In this document: piece after piece, positions 36,688-48,479 of the stretch
Numbering within the stretch: position 1 is the stretch's first letter
Layout of the letters: each line of letters begins with the position of its first letter
NCBI RefSeq assembly: GCF_028769735.1
Contig: NC_088173.1
Coordinates: 66,300,963-66,364,962, forward strand
DNA: 64,000 nt
Reading direction: 5' to 3'
From: Zonotrichia leucophrys gambelii
Lineage: Eukaryota; Chordata; Aves; Passeriformes; Passerellidae
Notes under the pieces: model-generated
Told to the model about the DNA's origin: nothing
Seen by the model: the letters and a program-made list of their open reading frames with translations, nothing else
Databases searched by the model: none
Program-made: the position numbers and the translations under genes

Positions 36688-36897
36688 TGTCACAGCCATC
36701 TTTTATGTGAAATCCTTTCCTTAGGATTTTTCCTCCTGAGAAGCCTCAAGAACAAAATGTAAACATTGATTATCTGCTACTGTGGAATGCAACAACTAGA
36801 TCTTTGATTAATCCATATTAGGTGTTTGTAATTAATGGCCAATCACAGCCCAGCTAGTTCAGACAGAGAGCCGAGCCACAAACCTTTGTTATCATTC
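36688..36897 (+). mobile_element. LTR family A, 5' part of an interrupted copy
   Basis: Starts TGTCACAGCCATC and follows the LTR at 9810 closely through 'cttaggatttttcctcctg', 'gattatctgcta', 'taattaatggccaatcac' to 'aacctttgttatcattc', where the match stops at an A/G-rich repeat. The 3' remainder of the LTR resumes at about 38208. It is antisense to ST3GAL5, inside intron 1. Confidence 0.85.
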
Positions 36898-37478
36898 AGA
36901 GAGCAAAAAAGAGAGAGCAAAAAAAAGAGAGAGCAAAAAAAAGAGAGAGCAAAAAAAAGAGAGAGCAAAAAAAAGAGAGAGCAAAAAAAAAAGAGAGAGC
37001 AAAAAAAAGAGAGAGCAAAAAAAAAAGAGAGAGCAAAAAAAAAGAGAGAGCAAAAAAAAAAGAGAGAGCAAAAAAAAAAGAGAGAGCAAAAAAAAAAGAG
37101 AGAGCAAAAAAAAAGAGAGAGCAAAAAAAAAGAGAGCAAAAAAAAAGAAAGAAAAAAAAAAAGAGAAAAAAAAAAAAAAGAGAAAAAAAAAAAGAGAGAA
37201 AAAAAAAGAGAGCAAAAAAAAGAGAGAGCAAAAAAAAGAGAGAGCAAAAAAAAGAGAGAGCAAAAAAAAGAGAGAGCAAAAAAAAGAGAGAGCAAAAAAA
37301 AGAGAGAGCAAAAAAAAGAGAGAGCAAAAAAAAGAGAGAGCAAAAAAAAGAGAGAGCAAAAAAAAGAGAGAGAAAAAAAAAAAGAGAGCAAAAAAAAGAG
37401 AGAGCAAAAAAAAGAGAGAGCAAAAAAAAGAGAGAGCAAAAAAGAGAGAGAGCAAAAAAAAGAGAGCAAAAAAGAGAG
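36898..37478 (+). repeat. A7-9 GAGAGAGC microsatellite, about 580 bases
   Basis: About forty units of 14-16 bases, each an A run of six to nine followed by GAGAGAGC or GAGAGC; a central part (about 37140-37210) loses the C and becomes pure A/G. Nearly all purine on the plus strand. A 222-codon frame on the plus strand (Lys/Arg/Glu/Ser repeats) and Leu/Phe/Ser-rich frames on the minus strand are by-products. Confidence 0.97.
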
Positions 37479-38207
37479 TGAAGCTCTTGTTATAACACAA
37501 TAAATCGTCTTTAGTGTTGAATATGCAGATTTTCAATAATTAATTTACTATAGTATGCATATTTTATAGCATTTTTACACAACTTATAAGAATTACTACA
37601 TTACTATACTATGTTTACGTGTTAAACCCTAAATCTTATTCTTTGGGCCTTATTTGCCAAGCTGCAAGGCTTGTTTTGAATCTTAAGCTTGCTTGCAGAG
37701 AAAATTGTTTCCTCCAGAGGAGATTACATTCAACTAGTCACAACTAAAGGATCTCAAAAGTTGCTTTCATTTCAATCTCCTTTATAGTTTCTATATTCTC
37801 AATATTTTTTGCTAAGCAATCATGAATCAAGAATGTGGTAGACACAGCAGTCAGTAGAAATTCTGGTGAGTTTTCCATTTGTTTTAAGAAAAGCCTTTAT
37901 ATTTGAAATCTTTTAATCATCAGCCCAGTTTTAGGTAAGTTCTAATCTTTGCTACCCTGAATTTTGGCCAGAGAGACTTGTTAGCACAACAGCAGTCAAG
38001 TGGATCAGATATTTTTTTCCATTTGATGTGAATAAACATCAGGTCATAAAGAAAAACAAAGTACAGCTTATTTAAATTAATGGAAAACACTGAAATCTTA
38101 TTAAATAGGCACAAGCTTACCAAGGAAGAGCTTTAGAGATGGAGAGCAGAAGAAAATTTACAAATGTCAGATGAAAAGCTTTCTTGTTTCATCCTGCCCA
38201 ACAACTA
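37479..38207. other. AT-rich insert inside the LTR
   Basis: About 730 bases of AT-rich DNA separating the microsatellite from the 3' part of the LTR. An AATAAA word lies near 37500 just after the repeat. Open frames are short. It could be a second transposon, a retroviral remnant, or host DNA brought in by rearrangement; I do not recognise it. Confidence 0.5.
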
Positions 38208-38354
38208 ACCTGATGAAGAAGAAGAAGAACCTTTCTTCTATTCTTTCAGAATAGTTTTAATGTAATATAGATCATAAAATAATAAACCTTCTGAAACGTG
38301 GAGTCAGATCCTGGTCTGTTCCCTCAAGCCGAGACGCCTGTGAACCCCCTGCCA
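38208..38354 (+). mobile_element. LTR family A, 3' part of the interrupted copy
   Basis: Resumes the LTR with 'cctgatgaa', 'agttttaatgtaatatag', 'ataataaaccttctgaaac' and 'gagtcagatcctg', matching the last 150 bases of the copy at 9810. Together with 36688-36897 it makes about 357 bases, close to the 379 bases of the intact copy. Confidence 0.75.
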
Positions 38355-38390
38355 TTCCTGCAGCACCTGGACAGCAGCACAGACAAGCGG

Positions 38391-38710
38391 TGTTGGGAAT
38401 TTAGCTGCTAGAAAATGGAAAAGTACAAAACCATGGCTAATTCCAAGTCCGGCACCTGCAAGATAACAGTGTCCTTGGGCCTAGCTGTGGTAGGATAACA
38501 AACAGTGAAAGAGAGATGAGAAAAGAGAGATGGAACCCCTAAGGAATGAGGAAGAGTCCATGGTATAGTTTAACCAACAGATTGCTTGGCTTACAGAATA
38601 TTCATAAGTTTATTATGTGCTGTATAAGTGTTTGATGCTTTCTTTAATAAACTGGACCTGGGATGAACCAGCTGGTGTCCTGGTCCCCTTCCACAGACAG
38701 AGGCTGCCCC
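38391..38710 (+). mobile_element. LTR family B, first tandem copy
   Basis: Starts TGTTGGGAATTTAGCTGC and has AATAAA at about 38646. The first 250 bases are almost identical to the second copy beginning 340 bases later, but the part after the polyadenylation signal differs (ctggacctgggatgaacc against the second copy's cggaatttgcttatcac). Preceded by a 17-base word, acagcagcacagacaag, that also precedes the second copy. Confidence 0.75.
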
Positions 38711-38730
38711 ACAGCAGCACAGACAAGAGG

Positions 38731-39044
38731 TGTTGGGAATTTAGCTGCTAGAAAATGGAAAAGTACAAAACCATGGCTAATTCCAAGTCCAGCACCTGCA
38801 AGATAACAGTGTCCTTGGGCCTAGCTGTGGTAGGATAACAAACAGTGAAAGAGGCATGAGAAAAGAGACATGTAACCCCCCTAAGGAATGAGGAAGAGTT
38901 GATGGTATAGTTTAACCAATAGATTGCTTAGCTTACAGAATATTCATAAGCTTATTACTTGCTGTATAAGTGTCTGATGCTCTCTTCAATAAACGGAATT
39001 TGCTTATCACTCATATTGAGTGTCTGAGTCTCCCCTCACCGACA
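38731..39044 (+). mobile_element. LTR family B, second tandem copy
   Basis: Starts TGTTGGGAATTTAGCTGC, AATAAA at 38988, ends in a U5-like stretch 'gagtgtctgagtctcccc' and 'accgaca'. TG...CA ends are present. No internal retroviral genes separate the two copies, so they are not the two LTRs of one provirus. Confidence 0.75.
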
Positions 39045-42000
39045 AATGGCTCGGCCCCGACAAAGGCCCACATTTTTTCTCTGTGACAAAGAGGCACTCA
39101 GCCCTTTGGGAAAGGGATGGGATCACTCACCCACACTGAGGGCTCCCAGCAGGGACATAACCACTACAGCACAAAACAGGGCAGCAACTGCCTCTGTCAG
39201 CCCCACAGATCTCCACAAACACTGCATGAAATGGGACCTTTTTAAAAATGAAAAAGCAGGAAACAAGCTTCACTGATTTTCACCAGAGAACAATGCAGGT
39301 ATTAATTCTTTCTCAGGTAAACAGAAAGAGGTAACTTGATCACAGTCCATAGGAACCTAGGTCAGAATGGATTGTGCATAAAAGAATCAGTCAAACTTGG
39401 TACCAGGCTGCAAGAGATCTGAAAGAGAAGGAACTGAAGATGTAGAGGGTGATGAACACAGAAGGGAGTAAAACAAGAATACAAGACTGCAGTAAGTGCT
39501 ATCAGAAAATTATTCCTGTCTCTGACCAAAACAAATTCCAGTTGTTCCCTGATTCGCTCATCCTGGATGTGCAAAAAGAAACAATGAAACAGAATTTAAT
39601 TAATCACAACACATCCTTTCCAAGTCCAACTCTTAGTATGCATAATGATTTTTTTTTGTTATTTATATAAGTGACATAATGTCATTTTCACTTCCTTTGC
39701 AACAGTTTACTTCAGTTTGACTTCTGTCAGTCGTGATCATGACAGATGATTCCCTTCTCAAACAAGTCAATATATATAGACCAACACAAGTAAAACACAT
39801 ACAGCTTTTTGTTTTTTAATTACCTAGGGTTGGATCCTGCACCCTTACTCAAGTCAGCGAGCCCTTTCATTTGCTGGAATGGTGCAAGACAGCCCAAAGG
39901 AGCAAGGGGGCAGTAACAAGCACCTCAGGTGCACCTTTCCCACAGGGCCTGAATTAAAGTCTCCGAGTTTGCAGAGAGATCCCAGGAGGACCAGAGAGCT
40001 GTTGCATACAAACACCATTACATTCTTTCAGAAAGGGGCCCTGCTGCAGTTGTTCTGAGAGCCATAAATGCAAATGGCTCGATTTGTGTACAAAACACAG
40101 CTCAGCAGGGTTGTGGTGCTACCACCACATTTTGCATTGACACTTTTATAGTTACTCATCGTGGTGCAATTAGTGAGGAATCAAGGGATTTAAATTTGGT
40201 TCATCTCTATGCAAAGCTGCTACTGAGGCTAAATTGTCCATTAATACAATATACTCCAAAGCTTTTAGTGGTGTTATTCTTTTCACCATGATTTACTTTT
40301 GCCTCATTGCTGTTCTTATGTAGACAACATTTCCACACTTGGAGTATTTCAGAAGCAACTCATTTAAGCTTCAGGAAGTCTTTTCATGCTAATGCTAAAA
40401 GCTAAAAAGCAGCATGTATCAGGTTGTACACAAGCACTGCCACACCCTGGAAAATGCATTTCAGCACCTGGATTTGCCCAAAGCCAAGGTCCCTCAGCAG
40501 GCACTGGGACAGGAGCAGGATGCACACACCTGCATCCTCACCACACCCCATCAAACCCAAACCCACAGCCCCACACAGCTGATGCTTCCACTTTTCCCCT
40601 CTCACAGCAGCCCCAGCAGCAGTGGGAAAATTCAGCTTTACAAGGCAGGCACCAGCAAGGTCCTGCTGCACAGAGCAGCCTTCATTTTGTTACAAGCATT
40701 TCAAAGAAGCTTGCAGGGAAAGCCCTCAGAAAATGAAACCCAAAAGTCACACTTATGTAAAGGAATTACAAATCATGAATGGTGGGGGTGATGCAGGCAT
40801 TGAAACAGAAATGAAAATGAATGCAAAAATACCCAAAAACCACTTGCTGACCTCATGCCTCTTCCCCTCAATCAGAGACACGTAAATTACCTGAGCACAT
40901 TTCCAAAATCAGTAAAGGATAAGACAAAAGCTACTAGGTTTTAAGCAACATTTTTTTCAAAAGAGAAACACAAAGTTTTAAAGCAGAGAAGGTGTTTTTA
41001 CACAAAAAACTTGAGCAAGGCACTTTTTATTGAGATGTGGTTATTGTTTAGTAATGAATTCTGTATGAATTTCCTGTTCTGTGGCTTTTAAACAAGACAA
41101 AAAAAAAATCCCACAGATATACCACAAAACTGTATGCAAGAAATTAGAAGAGAATAACTAAGAAAACTTTAACTACACATCAGTTTTGGACACATTTGGA
41201 GAAAACAAATGGCAAAAACCTGACAACTCCAACATTAATGTCTATGACTACTTGCAAGAGTTGAGCCCATGAAAAGATTACATATTTCAATCTATCCTCA
41301 TTATTGACCAAATAGACAATTTATTCATTTTAATTAAGGTTTTCAAAAATGATAAAGTATTTTAAGAGAAGGTTATTAATTTATGACAAAACATGAAACC
41401 CAGTGTGGTGACAGTCACAGTTAGGATTGATTTTGTTTGCTTCTGCACGACTGAAATCCACAGCAACCAAAATGTAAGGGCTGAGACATTAAAAAAGGGA
41501 ATGAAAGGAATGATTAATTAGGTGACAGGTTTTTGGTTTATGCTTCAAAGCCAGTCACTAAGCAGAGCTTCTCAGATAATACCTAAAAATATGAAAAATA
41601 CAGAATTCTTCATCTTCTGTTCTATTTTAAGTCCATCATTACAAAACTGATTCCAAAATCAGTATAAAACTCTCCCAATCCTTCCTACATCCATCCCACA
41701 ATCTGTTCAATTCTCTTTAATTGGCAAACCAGTCTTGATTTAGGGAAATTTGATTCAGGATTTTTTGTCAATGAATATAACTGCTAATCATCAATTCTAA
41801 TATTGGAAAGAACAAAATAACTGAGGAGTAAACACTATTTCTTACCAGCTTACCTACAGTGGCATGGGAGCCCACAAATCCCCCAAGGTTTCACTATCAA
41901 AGCTTGGCACCTTCAGATCCTTCCCATGCTTTCAACCATCATCACTGGAAACAACAAACTATAAACAAGAAATCTTCAAATAACCTCTATCTGTTTATAT

Positions 42001-45000
42001 AAAACATGACAGACAAATCTTCTTAAACCAACAGTGGATCAAGCCTCATCCCAAGAACAATTAGGTGGGGAAATGGTACTGGAAAGTAAAAAATGCTGAA
42101 GATAAGCAGAGTTACTTGTGCACCCCTTAACTTGTCAATGACTTCTGCAGAAATGAATCCAAACTTTTCAGCTGAATTTTAAACGCAGGTTTAAGAGATC
42201 AGGAAAGCTAACAACCTGCCCACATGTTGAAATTGGATTTAAAATCTATACAAGGGAAGTAAAAAGCTTTCACCTGGATGGCCCCATTTGCCCATATTGA
42301 CAAAATACTCAGGAAAAGTGGGGAAAGAAGAACAGACAAGTTATCCCAAAGGAACTGTGTTTGATTGGAAAATCTCCTTTTATGACACAATGAATGCTGA
42401 AATACCTTCTTAAAGGATTTTTTGTTCAATGGTGCATGATGAAAATCCTTTAAAATCACCAGTGTGAGGGAAAATTCCAGTGATATTAATGATCCAAGGG
42501 AGACTTACTAGGAACAGGCTAAAGCATGAGACTTGAGTTGTGATTTGTAGCAATATGTTCACTCTTGGATGTTTATCTTCAGATAATTTCCTGATCACCA
42601 TCCTACCACTTCCTATCACAAGACATAATGAGAGCATCCAGGGAGCTGTGGCAGATTAGGGACTGACATCTTCTCACCACAGGAAAAACAGGAAGCTAAA
42701 TTTAAAAATTAGAGACTTCTACCAATTATTTCTTCATCTACCACAATATAAATCCCACAGTAAAGTTGGCACTTTAATATTTAGACACTTGAGAAACTTC
42801 CCTTGAATGTTATCTGCTTAGTGCCTGTTACTATTGAATGAAAAAAGCATTTGACATCTGTTTAATGAACAGAGTCAGTTGATTTGGTTAATTGAAGACT
42901 ACATCTGTGATAGAAGAAAAAAGTTTGGCCTATAAAATGGTTATAAGCAGCTACAACATACATCTTACAAATTAACTTTAGCCAGAAAGGCCATTTTATC
43001 AGACAATAAAAACTTGAAACAATGCTGTCTGTATGGTCTGCAGTTCATTTGGTCAAGATCTGTCTCCTCAGAAAATGAGAACTTATTACTGAACCCTCTT
43101 TGTGTGGATATAGTTGGTAAAAAGTGAAACAAGGAGAATTTCAGAGCAGTTGACAGAAACTCTCAAAGGCACCAACAGGATGAAAGGTGAAAATTATTTT
43201 TTCTGGAGCCAGGAATATCACAAAGCAACATTAGTGACCTAGAGGCATGCTGATTTTTCTGTCCTTGCCTTGTGACACTCATGTTTTCTTCTAATTGTTT
43301 AATGGGTCACTCCTACATCCTCTTTGCAACATCAACCAGCAACTCATAAAGTCATTAACAACCTTGCATAATTGTGTCTACTTGAGCACGCTTTTCCTTT
43401 AGGAAGGATACACATAGTTAGGCTACAATTTGCTGTTAACCTTGGGTCATCCAGTAGAACATCAAAAGAAATTGTTTCAGCTCAAATACAGTTCCATTGC
43501 CAGCTTAACTATACTGTAACTTAACTGTTCCACTCTGAGATACCCAGAGTGTAACCATCCCTTCCTCTCAGCACCATTCACAGGAAGCTTTCTGGACATT
43601 GAGCAGTCCAAAATAATCAAAGCAGTCCTGCTAAAATAATATTATAGGGAAAGAACTCTTACTGAGGTTCTAAATGACAGCTCAGTGTTCAAAATAGAGA
43701 TATTCTCTTCATTTCACATCTTAGCACCCTCTAGTCAAACTCTGCAGGCTTTTCTCTGAAACCTCCTTCAGGGGCTCTCAAATGAGTAACAGCAAAAAAA
43801 AACCCATAAAACAAAAACACAAGAAACATCACCAAGATGTGCTTCAACACTTCAGCAGGCTGCTGATGCTTTGGGACAGACAGAAGCAGCATCTGAATAT
43901 GGAATTTTTCTGATTCACAAAATGAGCCACAGAAATTCAGTGTCCCAGCCAAGCAGGAAGAAATGGGTAAATTCAAGTATTGCTGTTGTGAACAGTGTGC
44001 TATTAAAAATTTCAGTTTATTTCTTACAAGGGAAGCTTTTAGCCTGGTGCAAGAAAGAGTGGCCTGCCTGCCTGGGATGCTCAGAGCCTGATGTCAGCCA
44101 CCCCCCAGCACGTGCTGAGCCCACAGACACACACAGTGAATGAGCTGCAGCCTAACAGCATTGTCCTACCCAAAATCTGCACATCTCCCCTTTCTCACCC
44201 TCCTCAGACCCACACATGAGGAATCTCCTCAGCACCTGCAGGGAGAGCCACAAGAGCCAGGAAGGAAGCACAGTGCACCAGGACACCTCATCTTGCACAA
44301 GTGGAAGAGATTTCTGAGCCCCTGCAAGGAAGCCAAAACAAATTGGGTCTTTCCCCTTACATGGGAAGTTTGAGGGGAAAAATCTTTCCTAAAAGAAATG
44401 GTCTGAAAAGGCAGGGCATAGCATTAATCTTTGCTAAGGAAACAGCAGACTTAAGATATTTCATATTACATCTGACTTATGTAGCAGAATAGCACCAAAA
44501 AAACTGATGATTATAAAACAACATCAACATTACAGCAGCATTTTTACCACACTATCATCTAACATTCCAAGACATCACAGTAAAATCACACTTACAGAAG
44601 TTAGAGAGGAGATGTCAAAAGCCTCCCATAAAGAAAAGGCAAAAAATAAAATTGCAATACAGTAAAAAACACTGCTGTGAACAATTTTAATGCTTAAGTT
44701 CTGAACCTAAGGCCTCAGAACCTTACAGGCTGCAGAGTGCTGATGGGATGGGTAAAGGAAGAGCCTCTCCCAAGGGGAACAGAGAGCTTGGCTTGTCCAG
44801 CTGTGCAAAACAAGAACCGAGAGTTTGTCCCTAGATACACCAAACATGCAAATAGCAAAGCCAAAACAAAACCTTTCAAACAAAAGCATCATGCTAGCAC
44901 ACATGAAAAAGTGGACATAAACAAAGAGGGACTACAGCAAAAGATTCCTGAGCAGCAAAGGATCAGCCTTGCCATAGGAGCAATGGAAAATAACAGACTA

Positions 45001-46369
45001 CAAATATTTTAAGGAAGGCTTTAATAATTTATGAATGGCATTATCAGTGAGAGCTGCTTGTGACAGGAAGACTCCTCCATAATCCTGAAGTCCTGTTGGT
45101 TCTGAAGCACTGGAAGTGCCTGCTGGGGATGCTTTAACCTGTTCTGTTACAGCAAGTTCCATTCAGACTCACACGGAATTTGAGAATTACACCATGACAA
45201 GTTTGAATCATTGCCTGGGTCTTTTTCAGATATTTAGCCTTTATTATACCTCAGGAACTACTGAAGTCTTCCACAGTCTTTTAATCTAAACAAACAACGT
45301 GCCCACCAAATGCTCCAACTCTGCAGCACTCTTGGCAAGCTTCACATCTGATGTATGCAAAGCAAACAAAACTGAACATTTTTAGCTCATTCTCCTCGGA
45401 AAAAAGGAAGTTTCTGCTACCACACTTTGGCCAAATGACTGACAGGCAGTTAGGAGCAGGATGTAGGAAGACAATCTGCTGGAACTCTGCGGAAGGAAGG
45501 ATGCTAAACCTCAAAAAGTTGCAGAAAACCAGAGGAGGGATGAGCTCATTTCTCACCATCCCCACGGAAGCAGACAATGCACCAAAATGCTTTTGTGACC
45601 TAACTCTCCAGCTGCATTTTGACCTCTTAAAAGAAATTCCCAGAGTTTGGCTAGCAGAGTGCCTGGGAGATAGCTCAAGGTTTCCTGCTGCATGATCCAA
45701 AAGGGAGACAGCAACCTCACTGCAGCATAACAGATGGAATGGCACAGTCTGCGTGGAAAACACCCCTCTAAACTGAATCGGCACAGTCCCATTGTAAGCT
45801 GCAGTTTAAAAAGATGTATCCACTCCAGAAGCATAAAAGAGCACTTATCTTAATGAGTTTTCTTTAGGGAAATAATGAATATACATCTTTATCTACCCTT
45901 TTCTCCAGAATGACACAAGGCCAGTCATTTTCCACCGCAGAGCTGTTTACATTCAGTAGTTTAAAGAACATTTCCTAATCATTTGCCTAACTAAAGAGAG
46001 CTGCAAAATAAACATCCCTCCTCCAGCAGCCTCACAGCTTGATCTTACTTACTGAAACAGAAAAAATAGATATAAAAGCAATCTCAGCACAAAGCAGGGG
46101 GGGAAAGGAAACTCTTTTTCGTGAGAGGCGCTGAAGCCAACAGAAAGGCTTTGGCAGTAACAGCAGAAGCCGTATCTGGTTTGCATTCACATCACTCCAA
46201 GCATGAAATACAGAATCCCATCGGAACCCGCAGAGAGGCAGAAGCCTGTAAATTTCATTCCAGAGGAACAGCTCAAGCCAGCCGCAGCTAACACATCCTC
46301 CTCTCCCTCCAGCCCAAGGCAAACCCGCCTTCCACCGCCCCCATCTCCTGCAGAACTCGCAGCCCGCAC
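39045..46369 (-). other. ST3GAL5: ST3GAL5 intron 1, 5' part
   Basis: About 7.3 kb of AT-rich DNA with no recognised transposon and no open frame with a domain (the longest are 125-167 codons at 40414-40791 plus and 45281-45784 minus). Such repeat-poor first introns often hold regulatory sites, but I can name none from sequence alone. Confidence 0.6.
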
Positions 46370-46760
46370 CTCCCCATCCCCGCTGCTCCCTGCCTGGAAG
46401 GGAGGGAGGGAGAGACCTGGAAGCTCCGGCGCTGGCGGTGGGGCACATCCTGCCGACTGCTCCGGCCCGAGCCCGCAGGCCCGGCGCCGCCGCATGGGCC
46501 TGGGCCGGCGCGGTCCCCGCTGCGGTGCCGCGGGCGGTGCGGGCGGCGCTCGGCGGCCCCGGCGCTCGGAGGCGCGGGCACGGCGCGGCCCCGCCGCAGG
46601 TAGCGGAGCCGGCGCGCGGCGGGGGCGGCACGTGGCGGCGCGCAGCCAATGGGGGCCGAGCGCTGCGCCGCGAGGGGCGGGGGCGCCGCCCGCGCTGAGG
46701 GGATGCGGGAGGGCCGCGGCCCCCGCCCCGCTCCGCCCCGCGGCTTCTGTGCGGTGACCG
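46300..46760 (-). promoter_or_regulatory. ST3GAL5: CpG island, likely ST3GAL5 promoter
   Basis: The only strong CpG island in the window. It contains a CCAAT box (agccaatggg, about 46643-46652), several GC boxes (gggcggggg near 46674; ccccgccccgctccgcccc near 46722-46740) and no TATA box at a typical place, the make-up of a housekeeping-type promoter. It lies about 12 kb upstream of the first certain ST3GAL5 exon, like the long first intron in mammals. Such islands fire in both directions, so an antisense transcript to the right is possible. Long frames on both strands here (up to 279 codons) are GC-driven. Confidence 0.7.
46370..46448 (-). CDS. ST3GAL5: Candidate CpG-island first coding exon of ST3GAL5
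   Basis: ATG at 46448-46446 opens 26 codons (MCPTASAGASRS ... EQRGWG) to a donor GGGGAG|GTGCGG at 46370/46369. The leftover G plus CA of exon A makes Ala immediately before Met1. The human long form also has Ala-Met at this point after a 28-residue leader, so length (27 here) and junction agree, although the leader sequences do not. The donor is weak and the upstream frame stays open, so both the start and the splice site are uncertain; the exon may be purely 5' UTR. Confidence 0.35.
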
Positions 46761-46880
46761 CGTTACAAATAAGCGCTTTCTTCGCCTTTCTCCCCTCCGC
46801 AATAAATGGTGGGCTTGGGGGGTTTTCCCACACACCCACACACAGCCCCCAGTCAAGAGACCTGCGCCCACTGCCCGGTC

Positions 46881-46913
46881 CTCATGTCCGCCCCCTGCTC
46901 ATGTCCGCCCCCT
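46881..46913 (+). repeat. 17-base tandem duplication upstream of promoter
   Basis: The word ctcatgtccgccccct occurs twice, 17 bases apart. Each copy contains a GC-box-like ccgcccc. It lies about 130 bases outside the CpG island core and could be a duplicated transcription factor site. Confidence 0.6.
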
Positions 46914-48479
46914 CATTTCGCTGCCGGTGCCTTCACTCGCCCTCTGTGGAAAAACGAGGTCGATCCCCTCAAGTTCAAGCGTTTGAGCTGTTTTTATTGT
47001 GCCGTGTACTCCCAGGAGCTTTGGTGTGTTGGGGCTTTCAGGCCTCTCCGCAGCTGTTTTAGGGAATCGTCATTTTTGTGACCCGACGTGCCGCAGAATG
47101 TGTAAAAAACCCCCAAAAAATCTGTTTTAGTTGTAGACCCGTGTAAGCGGCTGCTTGACTCGCAAGGGAGGGAAACGACCTTGCAAACCCATCTGAGCAT
47201 GGCCTTAGAAGTCACAAGTTGAACCACCAAATAAAGAGCTGGAAAACCACTGGAGCGAGAAGCGAGGAAGCGTGGGCACCGGATGAGGGAAAGCTGATGA
47301 AGCAGGAAAATGGATTAAAGTCATTACAGCCTGTCTGATGCTAGGAATTTTATTTTTTTTTAAATATCTGACTTATTGCTATGGTATCTACAAATGGTTC
47401 CCTAGCCTAGATGATTGATGCAAAACAATCAGTGATTCCAGGCACTGCTGATTATTCATGCTGGTAGTACAGTGCATAACACACAGCAGAGGCCATTTCA
47501 GGGGAGACAGGGGAAAGCTTGCCCTTAAAGAAGGTGGGATAAAACTGGCTCTGAGGTGCCATTCTCAGTTTAAAAAGAGTGATATGGTTCAGTGAGAAGA
47601 ACACAAGGAGATCTGAAAACAACCACCTTTTTCTGACCAGTGTATAAATGTTCCCTCACTAAGGGATAGATGAGCACATGTCCTGAAGCAGGACAGTTTA
47701 GATGCTTTCAAATTTTATACAAGATAAACACAGTTTTCTATCCTTGTAATGGTCATTTCTTCACAGTTCCTGTTAAACTACAGCTCGTTTTCTACAGTGG
47801 ATAAGATATTTCTTCTCTGTTTTGTCAGCTGTTTGATGGTTTGAATTGTAGTCACTGCAGATCCTTGATCACTTTTGGTATGATTCAAGAGAGAACATAT
47901 ACAAGTCAGAAACAAAATATTCCCTGCTCTGTTATTTCAGCTATTGACACAATTGAGGATTAGCTCTTATATTTAGTCCTCCTCCATAATTGCAAGCAAC
48001 TGTTCATTAGTTTGGACTCTCAGATGAAGCCAGATGTAAATAAAGACCTTGAGTGTACAGCCATTCATGAACAAGGGTGTCACAAGGCCTGACACATTGG
48101 GCTTTGGCCAGGAGACAGGCTTTGCAAGCAGCTGCAGCAAACATGCAGCAAAGATGCACTGTGTTGATATTTTGAAATCTGATAGGAAAAGAGAACAATC
48201 AGTTTTGATACGTGTCGTATTTTTGAGGCAGGACGAAGCATAACAGTGGATGAGTGATGCTGTATTTTAAATAAAACTTAGAGGATTCTCCAATTAGCAG
48301 TTAATTCTGTCAATAAATAAGGTCTCAGTAGATTGAAGTCCCAGAAATAAATAGGAAAAATGCAGTGCTAGGAGTGCATCACCAGTCCAGCTAACAAGGC
48401 AGGGGGATCAGACCCTGAGAGGCAGAAAACACAATTGTGAGTTCAATAACTCAAATTAAGTTGGATAAATGTCACAGGA
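46914..48479. other. Upstream flank, no gene seen
   Basis: CpG density falls off over the first 300 bases, then AT-rich unique DNA. Short open frames only. Confidence 0.55.

Noticed and set aside
36835..37536. 222-codon Lys/Glu/Arg/Ser frame on plus and Leu/Phe/Ser frames on minus
   Set aside because: By-products of the A/G-rich microsatellite. The Leu/Phe-rich frames look like membrane proteins only because the complement is T-rich.
38391..39044. Complete provirus with two LTRs
   Set aside because: Only about 20 bases lie between the copies when aligned, with no gag, pol or env, no primer-binding site and different 3' ends.
46032..46871. 279-codon minus-strand frame and 184-codon plus-strand frame over the CpG island
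   Set aside because: GC-rich DNA has few stop codons. Apart from the short segment that could be the ST3GAL5 leader, there is no domain or collinear similarity.
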